NCBI GenBank assembly: GCA_964563155.1 | Contig: CAZLVL010000019.1 | Span: 1 to 39,982 of the forward strand | Length of the DNA stretch: 39,982 nt | Direction: 5' to 3' | DNA from: DUPQ01 sp964563155 | GTDB taxonomy: Bacteria > Bacillota > Clostridia > DUPQ01 | In this document: one piece after another, positions 33,813 through 39,982 of the stretch | Position numbering within the stretch: the first letter of the stretch is position 1 | Layout of the letters: each line of letters opens with the position of its first letter | Program-made: the position numbers and the translations under genes | The notes under the pieces: generated by a model | Databases searched by the model: none | Told to the model about the DNA's origin: nothing | What the model saw: the letters and a program-made list of their open reading frames with translations, nothing else

Positions 33813-34469
33813 TTAATAGGAAAGCACCTTTTTAAGCCATTCATCTGCTGTAAAAGCCATAGCAGGATTTGGAAATATTTTAAAAGCTTCTTTAACTGCG
33901 TATATAAACTCATTTTTATTTTTAAAACTTTTACTTTCATCCAGTTTAAAATTAAAAGGACGCATTGCATGCGGTTGACCTCTTTTTACCTGTAAACCTA
34001 TAGGGTACTTTGTTGAAGGAGATGTGATTTCCCAAATATGCTTAAGATAAACCCTCTTTACGATAAATCCCTGAGAAAACCCATCATCCATTGGTTGGTA
34101 TCCTAAAACAAAGTAATGAGCATCTAATTTCCCTGGACTCTCATATGTTGTAGCTAGGAAACTCCAAAAATTGGCTAGGTCAAAAGCAGGTGAATTATTA
34201 TAGTTCCACGCTTTAACCTCAACATCATGGCTAACATCCCCAAATATGGCCACAAAGTCTGGGAAGGCTTGAGTATTGTCTCCCTCCCTTATATCAACAC
34301 CTAAATGTTGAAACCAATTAGGCAACCATTCCTGTAAACAATTGCCTATAACATCATTACCAGAATAAACATGGGTCTTATTTGCGAAATTAATTGTAAT
34401 TGTTCCGTGTTGTTCCTCGAGTCTATTTTTAGTTACTAGAAACAATTCTTCTAAATTTTCAATTTTCAT
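33813..34469 (-). CDS. Type II restriction endonuclease candidate (NgoBV/NlaIV-like?)
   Basis: A 218-residue protein with a clear PD-(D/E)XK core: FPDFVAIFGD (Pro70-Asp71) and HDVEVKAWN (Glu84, Lys86). The following FDLANFWSF and LDAHYFVLGYQPMDDGFSQGFIVKRVYLKHIWEIT resemble the RE_NgoBV-type endonucleases, which cut GGNNCC; that match is from memory and uncertain. It is convergent with the C5 methyltransferase, so this, rather than the 187-aa protein, may be its true partner. A decayed HTH gene lies just upstream. The start has aggagg at good distance. Confidence 0.68.
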   Translation of the reverse strand: MKIENLEELFLVTKNRLEEQHGTITINFANKTHVYSGNDVIGNCLQEWLPNWFQHLGVDIREGDNTQAFPDFVAIFGDVSHDVEVKAWNYNNSPAFDLANFWSFLATTYESPGKLDAHYFVLGYQPMDDGFSQGFIVKRVYLKHIWEITSPSTKYPIGLQVKRGQPHAMRPFNFKLDESKSFKNKNEFIYAVKEAFKIFPNPAMAFTADEWLKKVLSY

Positions 34470-34481
34470 ATAATCCTCCTA

Positions 34482-34607
34482 TTATTTTTTTATTAACTTC
34501 ATTATTTCTTCAAGTTCACAATTCAACACTTCGCATATTTTTGCTAATACACTCTTATTATGTTTGCTCCTTTCTTTATCTTTTTCTGTAAACATATGAA
34601 CTATCAT
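34482..34607 (-). pseudogene. Remnant of an Xre-type HTH regulator (41 codons)
   Basis: The frame ends in VLAKICEVLNCELEEIM, closely matching VLLKICKALDCELEDIM at the end of the intact Xre gene at 36777. The HTH helices before it are lost or degraded (MIVHMFTEKDKERSKHNK). It ends 12 bp before the second nuclease gene, where restriction-modification systems often carry a small controller (C) protein, so it may be a decayed controller. No good ribosome site is seen. Confidence 0.6.
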
Positions 34608-34673
34608 TGAAATCTTAAGGTTTAAAATTTGTTTATCAAAACTTATCTTATTAATTAAGCTGCGATATATATA

Positions 34674-35447
34674 TTATTTGGTTATAGTACCTTCTTTTAT
34701 ATGGTAATCAATATGATTCTCTTTACAAAAATCAATTACTTTTTGAGCCTGTTCATTATAAAATTTCTTATGTTCTTTATATCCTGTAATTTCTTTGTTA
34801 TAGTTGGTGCGCCCAAAAATTATCTTATCTACAAAGCTTACCCTTTCAAGAATCTCATTAATATCTTGTGTAAGGATATTGGGGGTAGGGTATGGTTCAA
34901 TGCTAACCCAAGTTTTAAACCCAGAATTATGAACAACCCTTAAGGATTCCAGGCGTTCTAGGTATGGTGATGCACCTGGCTCTGCCTTTATTCTATATTC
35001 CTCATCAAGCGAAATTAAAGTTATTCCATACTCATTTTTCTTGGAGTATTCCGTTAGTTCTATAGGTAATAGACCTTTAGTAAGAACCGAGCATCTTATT
35101 CCAGCATTATTCAGCTTCTCTATAACCTGTAAGCTTAACTCTTTAATATCAGTATATCCGTACATAAAAGGATCTGTAGTAAAACAGAGATGAAGTATTG
35201 ATATCTTATCTTTAAATTTAGGTATTTCTTTGTCTAGTAGCTCTAGCGTATTTTCCACAATTACTGGTTCTATCCAATCTTCATAAGATTTTATAACACC
35301 AAATCTTTTTTTTAATAAAAACGCATAGCAAGGATATTTACATCCATGTGAACATCCTTGTATATGGTTCATGGTATAGTCCCCGTATTCTACATTTGTT
35401 TTATATATCAAGGATTTTCTATATATGTATTTCTTTACTTTGCTCAT
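34674..35447 (-). CDS. Radical-SAM/SPL-like three-Cys protein, partner of TcmP
   Basis: A 257-residue protein resembling spore-photolyase-like radical SAM enzymes: N-terminal QGCSHGCKYPCYAF with Cys32, Cys36 and Cys40 (C-x3-C-x3-C, one residue wider than the canonical C-x3-C-x2-C), then LHLCFTTDPF, VLTKGLLPIEL, ISLDEEYRIKAEPGASPYLERLE and VSIEPYPTP, typical barrel strands of the family. The ATG at 35447 overlaps the TGA of tcmP (ATGA) and has aaggtgg 8 bp upstream, so the pair is translationally coupled. Such pairs are known in bacterial accessory DNA; the reaction is unknown. The altered Cys spacing may hold a 4Fe-4S cluster or a different metal. Confidence 0.78.
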   Translation of the reverse strand: MSKVKKYIYRKSLIYKTNVEYGDYTMNHIQGCSHGCKYPCYAFLLKKRFGVIKSYEDWIEPVIVENTLELLDKEIPKFKDKISILHLCFTTDPFMYGYTDIKELSLQVIEKLNNAGIRCSVLTKGLLPIELTEYSKKNEYGITLISLDEEYRIKAEPGASPYLERLESLRVVHNSGFKTWVSIEPYPTPNILTQDINEILERVSFVDKIIFGRTNYNKEITGYKEHKKFYNEQAQKVIDFCKENHIDYHIKEGTITK

Positions 35448-36646
35448 GACAGCCACCTTATTTCTATTTTTTTACCTTTACCTTCGGTCATAAATGTTGA
35501 AGGTTTACCTTTTTTGGTAATTTTAGGGGTTCTAATAATATCAATTTTACCTTTACCTCCTAATTCTTTAACAATACTTCTAACTATATTAGTACTGCAA
35601 ATTGCTCCATATTCAACGAAGAAGTTTGCAAAAGCTTCATTTAATGATATCTTTTTTTCATATTGCCTAAAATGCTTAGTTACCTTTTCTTTAATTTCCT
35701 TTTCATCAATTATTCTATTTTCACAGTTTTCTTCCCAAAGAGATATTTGCCCGCAATTTTGTATATCCTGTATCATTTGCCACCTATTATGTATATTATC
35801 AACCATTATTAAACATCCGTCTGCATGGTTTGTTGCATGAATCATTCTATATTTAGGCCGTTGCCCCCTTTTAACCCGAAGGGGCATATTTAAGACATAA
35901 TCATAACTTTGGCTTAACCGCTTACAATACTGCTCCGCAAAAGTACTTTCTGCTTGGTATCCATCAATTTTATTCTTTTTATATTCTTCAACTATTACCT
36001 GCCAATAATCCCCACCTGCAATTTCATTTAGTTCCTTAATAGATTTTTCCGAAGCATTCATTTTAGTTGGGTTATATTCAATAAGATCCTCAAATATGGA
36101 AGCATTATCATATTTAGCACCTAAAGCATTGCAAGCCTCCCTAAAAAAACCAAAGGAGTTCATATTTATTAATAATTCTATTGAGTTAAAGTTATAATTA
36201 GCAAAGTTATCAAAATAGGAACACTTTAATGCTTTTATCCCATATGGGTCAATATACAAAAACACATTACATCCATCTTTTGTTGATAACAAATTTTCTA
36301 TTTCCTTTTCATAATCCCCAGCAATAACATTTATACTTGGATAGCCTTCTAAATTTTTAGTCAGTTCTGCTGCATAATTTAAATCAATAAAATTTGCATT
36401 TATTACCCTTCTGTTAGTTTTACTTTGTTTTACACACTCAGTAATTATGTCCAAGGCTATTATTGGCGAGCCTGGCTGTCCATCATCAAATTTTCCTTTT
36501 CCAGCAAAACAATCCACATAAACAAGTGGCTTGTATGTGTGAAGAATCTTTGATATATAGGGCTTAAAATAACATCCTAAAAGCTCATCCTTAACTTCAG
36601 ACCATACCTTTTTCTCTTTGAAAAAATCATCATTTTTCTTCGCCAT
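35444..36646 (-). CDS. tcmP: Three-Cys-motif partner protein TcmP
   Basis: A 400-residue protein matching the TcmP family by its start (KVWSEVKDELLGCYFKPYISK) and LVYVDCFAGKGKFDDGQPGSP, which is a Rossmann-type SAM-binding loop (Asp45 to Gly51). FLYIDPYG at Asp133-Gly136 resembles motif IV (DPPY-type) of amino-methyltransferases. The middle holds LNEIAGGDYWQ and LRVKRGQRPKYRMIHATNH, and the C-terminal part (about 310-395) reads as a small winged-helix-like domain. The family is named for its constant pairing with a three-Cys protein, which is present just downstream. Its function is not established. A gaaaggag site precedes the ATG. Confidence 0.82.
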   Translation of the reverse strand: MAKKNDDFFKEKKVWSEVKDELLGCYFKPYISKILHTYKPLVYVDCFAGKGKFDDGQPGSPIIALDIITECVKQSKTNRRVINANFIDLNYAAELTKNLEGYPSINVIAGDYEKEIENLLSTKDGCNVFLYIDPYGIKALKCSYFDNFANYNFNSIELLINMNSFGFFREACNALGAKYDNASIFEDLIEYNPTKMNASEKSIKELNEIAGGDYWQVIVEEYKKNKIDGYQAESTFAEQYCKRLSQSYDYVLNMPLRVKRGQRPKYRMIHATNHADGCLIMVDNIHNRWQMIQDIQNCGQISLWEENCENRIIDEKEIKEKVTKHFRQYEKKISLNEAFANFFVEYGAICSTNIVRSIVKELGGKGKIDIIRTPKITKKGKPSTFMTEGKGKKIEIRWLS

Positions 36647-36776
36647 ATTCTTCTCCTTTCAAAACCCTATATTAATCGTAATCTTCAAAATATCCCTAAC
36701 TCATACTCCCTATATTCACATCTATATTTACTTGTTAAAAAGTATCATTTTGTTAGTATTGTTGTCATTCTTTCAT

Positions 36777-36980
36777 TTAATCCCGCTCTATCTCCATAAT
36801 ATCCTCTAATTCACAATCCAATGCCTTACATATCTTAAGCAATACATCAGTTCCAATGTTAGCCCCTCTTCCAAGCTTGGCCATAGAAACTGTACTAATA
36901 CCTGCTGCTTCTATTAAATCTTTCTTTTTCATGTCCTTATCAATTAGAAGTTTCCAAAGTCTTTTGTAGCTTACTGACAT
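36777..36980 (-). CDS. Xre-family HTH regulator
   Basis: A 67-residue Cro/CI-type DNA-binding protein: SYKRLWKLLIDKDMKKKDL, then ISTVSMAKLGRGANI (recognition helix) and VLLKICKALDCELEDIM. The ATG at 36980 is preferred over 37004 because gaggtgat lies just before it and the predicted -10 would overlap the longer start. It lies 130 bp before tcmP on the same strand and divergent from the Cys-cluster/ImmA-like pair, so it may control both sides. It is homologous to the remnant at 34482. Confidence 0.88.
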   Translation of the reverse strand: MSVSYKRLWKLLIDKDMKKKDLIEAAGISTVSMAKLGRGANIGTDVLLKICKALDCELEDIMEIERD

Positions 36981-37003
36981 ATTATCACCTCGCTTAATTT
37001 CCA

Positions 37004-37032
37004 ATTATATCACAAAAATTATAAGTACACAA
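37004..37032 (-). promoter_or_regulatory. Promoter of the Xre regulator
   Basis: On the minus strand TTGTGT (37032 to 37027), 17 bp and TATAAT (37009 to 37004) are in order. It is about 50 bp from the divergent promoter, so one operator could affect both. Confidence 0.5.
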
Positions 37033-37063
37033 TTTTAATATGCAAATGCAAAATAAGAATTTA

Positions 37064-37091
37064 TTGAGATAAAAATTATATATGTTATAAT
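37064..37091 (+). promoter_or_regulatory. Promoter of the Cys-cluster/ImmA-like pair (TTGAGA-16-TATAAT, extended -10)
   Basis: TTGAGA (37064-37069), 16 bp and TATAAT (37086-37091) preceded by TGT. The predicted start near 37098 gives a leader of about 65 nt before the GTG at 37164. Confidence 0.6.
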
Positions 37092-37163
37092 TTACATATA
37101 TACCATTATGGCAAATGAAAATATAGAAAGTGTTACTCTCACATTAAATGGAGGTGTTTTATA

Positions 37164-37706
37164 GTGCGATGGGACAAAGCTGAGATTCCCCATAAAGGAT
37201 GGCAATATATAGGTGTAGAAGATTTAGGGGAACATGCGGAAGCTGGAGGACTCATAGATTATGAGCAATGCGAGATGTGTGGAAATGAAAGGATTCGCTA
37301 TGTTCATCTGTTGGAACACCCAGATTATAATGGCGAGATACGTGTAGGGTGTGTATGTGCATCTAAAATGATAGATGATTATATTGACCCTAAAGAATCT
37401 GAAAGAGAGCTGAGAAATCGAGCAAATCGTAAAATCAACTTCATGAAACGAGAGTGGCGTTTTAAACCAGATACAGGTAACTACACTCTCCGATATAAAG
37501 GCAACTATATTACCATAATGAAAAGTAAGTTTAACTCCAATTGGGGTGTTATCTTTAAAGGTGAATACCTATGGGATTATAATGGGAAAAAGATTACAGA
37601 TCTTCATTCTGCAAAAAATGTAGCGTTTAATTTGTTTGATGAATTGTATGAGTCTCGAGAGCAAATACAGCCACATTGGGATGGGGAGCGTTGGATCTAT
37701 TATTAA
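37164..37706 (+). CDS. Hypothetical protein with Cys cluster, 180 aa
   Basis: No named family was recognised. Residues 33-66 hold CEMCG and GCVCASKM (Cys36, Cys39, Cys63, Cys65), a likely zinc-binding unit. The rest is two short alpha/beta segments ending in HWDGERWIYY. The start is GTG with a strong ggaggt site 8 bp upstream. It is 47 bp before the ImmA/IrrE-like gene and shares its promoter, so the two products probably work together. Proteins like this are common in accessory clostridial DNA with no known role. Confidence 0.75.
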   Translation: MRWDKAEIPHKGWQYIGVEDLGEHAEAGGLIDYEQCEMCGNERIRYVHLLEHPDYNGEIRVGCVCASKMIDDYIDPKESERELRNRANRKINFMKREWRFKPDTGNYTLRYKGNYITIMKSKFNSNWGVIFKGEYLWDYNGKKITDLHSAKNVAFNLFDELYESREQIQPHWDGERWIYY

Positions 37707-37753
37707 TATTCCTATTATAGATTAATGGTTATTGTAGGATAGGAGGATTACTT

Positions 37754-39637
37754 ATGGCGAATACTCGATCATTTACAGAATACGTGGCAAAGACTTTTGA
37801 CAATCAATTCTGGGCAGCAGCCGAGACGTATCTAAGGGAAAATATAGAAACATTAGATATAGAGTTATATAAAATTCGTAAGGCTGGAGAACCAGAAATT
37901 GCTGATGTTAAGGTCGAATATGTATGGGTTGATGATTTGCCAGAAATGAAAATCCAGTTTGATGTGGCTTTATCAGTAATGTTCGAAATTCCAGAGACTC
38001 ACCGCCATTATGATGATTCGGAAGAGAAGACAGTATGGCTAATGGTTCGTTGTTCTGGTGATATTGGATGTAATTTAGAAGACTTTGATATTTTTGAGGT
38101 GTCCTCATATACAGGAAAAAATCGTGCCAAAAACCCTTTAGATGATTCCCTTGTCCCTTATATCCCTTATGAAAGGCTCGATGAAGTGGCTACATCGTTT
38201 CTTGAAGAATTTTATCCCGAGGCCCTTAAAATTACTCAATATGGACAAGACCCTATTTGGGTTGACCCTAATATTCTTACTGAGAGATTAGGATTAACAA
38301 TAAAAAATCAGCGAATAAGAGAGGATGCATCAGTATTTGGACAAATTTACTTTGTAGATACTGAAGCTGAAATGTATGACTCTAATACTCAAAATAATGT
38401 AATAATGAAGATTGAAGGAAAAACTATTGTAGTTGATCCCTATATGTACTTACTTAGGAATCTAGGGTCTGTTAATAATACAATAATACATGAGTGTGTC
38501 CACTGGGTAAAACACAGAAAAGTATTTGAATTGGAAAAATTATATAATGCAGCAGCCTCTCACATAAGCTGTGAAGTAAAAGGTGGGGCAATCTCAACAA
38601 TATCTAAAAAATCTACAGAGTGGATGGAAAAGCAAGCGAACCAATTAACACCACGTATACAAATGCCAGCAGAACCTTTTAGAATAAAAGCCAATCAATA
38701 TATAGCAAAATTTATGCGTGAATCAAATGCTAGGCATACAGTAGATGTTATGGAAAAGGTTATTACAGCATTGGAGACTAGCTTTGCAGTATCCAAGCAG
38801 GCTGCCAAGATCAGGCTTGTAGAGTTAGGCTTTGAAGAGGCCATTGGTACATATACATATCTTGATGGTCATTATGTAAAGCCTCATGGTTTTCGCAAAG
38901 GAGCCATTAAGATAAATCAAACATTTTCTTTAAGTGCCCAGGATGCAGCCATTGAAAGGTTTGTTAATCCTGAGCTTCGAGAACTGACAGCTAATGGTGA
39001 TTATCTTTTTGTGGATAATCATTTTGTATATAATGCACCTCTTTATGTAGAGTATGATGAGAGTGGAAGGCTAGCCTTAACAGGGTATGCCCGCTCTCAT
39101 ATGGATGAATGTTGTCTTGTTTTTGACATGAGAATCACTAGTAATATTGAGAATATTTATCATACGGCATGTTTCTTAAATCGTGAAGCAAGTGATATTA
39201 CATTTGAAATAAAATATCATAATGGATTTCAAAATGCTCCCCAAGAAAGACAAATAGCCATGAGAAAAAAGCAACAGGAAGAGTATATAGCAATTCGTAA
39301 GAAAATGACGGATGATCCAGAACAATGCATGGAGCTACTCCTAGGGTGGAGAAATATGTCATATACTGATTTAGGTTTAGAAATAGACCGTGATCCAAAA
39401 ACAATAAGTAGGACAGTCAAAGGTTTAACATCGCCAAAGGTTGAAACAGCAGCTCTTATATGTTTTGGACTTCATCTGCCACCTATTATTAGTGAAAAAT
39501 TGATGTCGGTATTGCAATGTCCTCTAAATCAAATTGATATAAACCATCAATGGATTAAAGAAGCCTTAAATCTTAAATACCCTGAACCATTATGGGCAGT
39601 TCAAGAATATCTTTCCCAATATGGAGTAGAAATTTAA
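37754..39637 (+). CDS. ImmA/IrrE-like zinc metallopeptidase with C-terminal HTH
   Basis: A 627-residue protein. The middle carries the peptidase motif NNTIIHECVHWVKH (His246, Glu247, His250), as in ImmA/IrrE proteases that cut repressors. The first 160 residues are an alpha/beta domain of unknown type (VWVDDLPEMKIQFDVALSVMF). The last 100 residues have an HTH (YTDLGLEIDRDPKTISRTVKG). It is much longer than phage ImmA, so it belongs to the large form seen in accessory DNA. Its target might be the divergent Xre repressor; this is inference from the ImmA-ImmR model. An aggagg site precedes the ATG. Confidence 0.82.
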   Translation: MANTRSFTEYVAKTFDNQFWAAAETYLRENIETLDIELYKIRKAGEPEIADVKVEYVWVDDLPEMKIQFDVALSVMFEIPETHRHYDDSEEKTVWLMVRCSGDIGCNLEDFDIFEVSSYTGKNRAKNPLDDSLVPYIPYERLDEVATSFLEEFYPEALKITQYGQDPIWVDPNILTERLGLTIKNQRIREDASVFGQIYFVDTEAEMYDSNTQNNVIMKIEGKTIVVDPYMYLLRNLGSVNNTIIHECVHWVKHRKVFELEKLYNAAASHISCEVKGGAISTISKKSTEWMEKQANQLTPRIQMPAEPFRIKANQYIAKFMRESNARHTVDVMEKVITALETSFAVSKQAAKIRLVELGFEEAIGTYTYLDGHYVKPHGFRKGAIKINQTFSLSAQDAAIERFVNPELRELTANGDYLFVDNHFVYNAPLYVEYDESGRLALTGYARSHMDECCLVFDMRITSNIENIYHTACFLNREASDITFEIKYHNGFQNAPQERQIAMRKKQQEEYIAIRKKMTDDPEQCMELLLGWRNMSYTDLGLEIDRDPKTISRTVKGLTSPKVETAALICFGLHLPPIISEKLMSVLQCPLNQIDINHQWIKEALNLKYPEPLWAVQEYLSQYGVEI

Positions 39638-39656
39638 AAATATTTTATTAAAAAAC

Positions 39657-39671
39657 GGACACGCCATGTCC
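39657..39671 (+). repeat. Inverted repeat copy 1 (GGACACGCCATGTCC)
   Basis: A 15-bp sequence that is itself palindromic at its ends (GGACA/TGTCC) and recurs in inverted orientation at 39925-39939 with one mismatch. The two enclose a 283-bp segment with no gene, which may be a small non-autonomous element. No target duplication was seen. Confidence 0.5.
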
Positions 39672-39690
39672 TGTCTTTAATAGATTACCT

Positions 39691-39726
39691 AATAGACTTT
39701 TAAAAAATTAAGAGTCTATTTTTTAT
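39691..39726 (+). terminator. Terminator of the ImmA-like gene
   Basis: AATAGACT (39691-39698) / AGTCTATT (39713-39720) with a 14-nt AT-rich loop is followed by six T. It lies about 55 bp past the stop and inside the inverted-repeat segment. Confidence 0.75.
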
Positions 39727-39859
39727 GCCTGAATAGTAAGGTTAAACTTTTTAATTGAAAAATAGGTAAAGCATAAAATTTATATAGACCAGTATGTAAA
39801 GGTTAAAATAATAAAAAGAAATTACCGCAACCTGCCCCGTAAACAATCAAAGAGCGAGT

Positions 39860-39916
39860 AGTCGGAGTTATCTATGAAGCCTAAATAAGGCAAAATAGAT
39901 GGCTCCGACTTTTTTG
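39860..39916 (+). terminator. Long hairpin with terminator T-run, possible small RNA end
   Basis: AGTCGGAG (39860-39867) pairs with CTCCGACT (39903-39910), with inner stems TCTAT/ATAGA and GCCT/AGGC separated by small internal loops, then a T-run. No coding gene ends close before it, since the ImmA-like gene has its own terminator, so it may end a short untranslated RNA starting after 39760 (TTGAAA at 39755 is a possible -35). Nothing else is recognised from 39727 to the window end. Confidence 0.55.
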
Positions 39917-39924
39917 TTTTTATG

Positions 39925-39939
39925 GGACATAGCGTGTCC
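39925..39939 (-). repeat. Inverted repeat copy 2 (GGACATAGCGTGTCC)
   Basis: The inverted partner of 39657-39671, matching its reverse complement at 14 of 15 positions. It lies immediately after the hairpin T-run. Confidence 0.5.
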
Positions 39940-39982
39940 ATTTTCAAAGAAATATTCGTGATATATCTATTAGTAAGCAAGT

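Noticed and set aside
1..39982. CRISPR arrays, tRNAs, rRNAs and transposase genes.
   Set aside because: No regularly spaced repeats, cloverleaf-like segments or transposase motifs were seen on reading through; the only repeats are short inverted pairs.

Overview
The window is low-GC, densely coded DNA with strong Shine-Dalgarno sites (aGGAGG), extended -10 promoters and A/T-rich codon use. It looks like the chromosome of an anaerobic Bacillota (Clostridia/Tissierellia type); this is an inference from gene content (S-layer homology protein, BglG-type PTS regulator, NiCo-type riboswitch), since no rRNA or other taxonomic marker is present. No tRNA, rRNA, CRISPR array, integrase or transposase gene was seen.

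Layout. (1) About 1-8 kb and 10-14.3 kb is a plant-glycan locus: the 3' part of a GH78 alpha-L-rhamnosidase, a GH3 enzyme with inverted domain order, a GH43 enzyme, two paralogous TIM-barrel proteins of unrecognised family (the second interrupted by one in-frame TGA at a conserved Trp position), an S-layer homology protein, a DUF4143 ATPase and a URO-D-family protein. An MFS transporter (15.5-16.9 kb) may serve it. Between them sits an orphan Panacea-type antitoxin-like regulator. (2) 17-21 kb is metal homeostasis: a CDF exporter behind a well-formed promoter and a candidate NiCo riboswitch with terminator, then a divergent cassette of a short RIC/hemerythrin-like protein, a P1B-type ATPase with CPG instead of CPC, and a metallochaperone-like HMA protein. 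A CRP/FNR-type palindrome is centred at about -41.5 of the predicted cassette promoter. (3) 21.5-30.6 kb is a minus-strand, nine-gene PTS operon: PRD regulator, class II aldolase, EIIB, EIIC, phosphotriesterase-family hydrolase, HAD phosphatase, its own EI and HPr, and an MBL-fold hydrolase. There is no free-standing EIIA; the only EIIA-like domain is at the end of the regulator.

(4) 31-40 kb is an accessory, defence-like island: a PD-(D/E)XK nuclease candidate, a C5-cytosine methyltransferase with its own promoter and an N-terminal basic extension, a convergent second nuclease candidate, a decayed Xre regulator, a radical-SAM-like three-Cys protein translationally coupled to a TcmP-type protein, an intact Xre regulator, and divergent from it a Cys-cluster protein plus a large ImmA/IrrE-like metallopeptidase with a C-terminal HTH. 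The right end carries a 283-bp segment bounded by inverted 15-bp repeats that encloses a strong hairpin.

The best candidates for something undescribed are the three-Cys/TcmP module embedded in the two-nuclease restriction-modification island, the EIIA-less self-contained PTS/lactonase operon, and the hemerythrin/CPG-ATPase/HMA cassette. Functional statements come from motifs read by eye; no database search was run.
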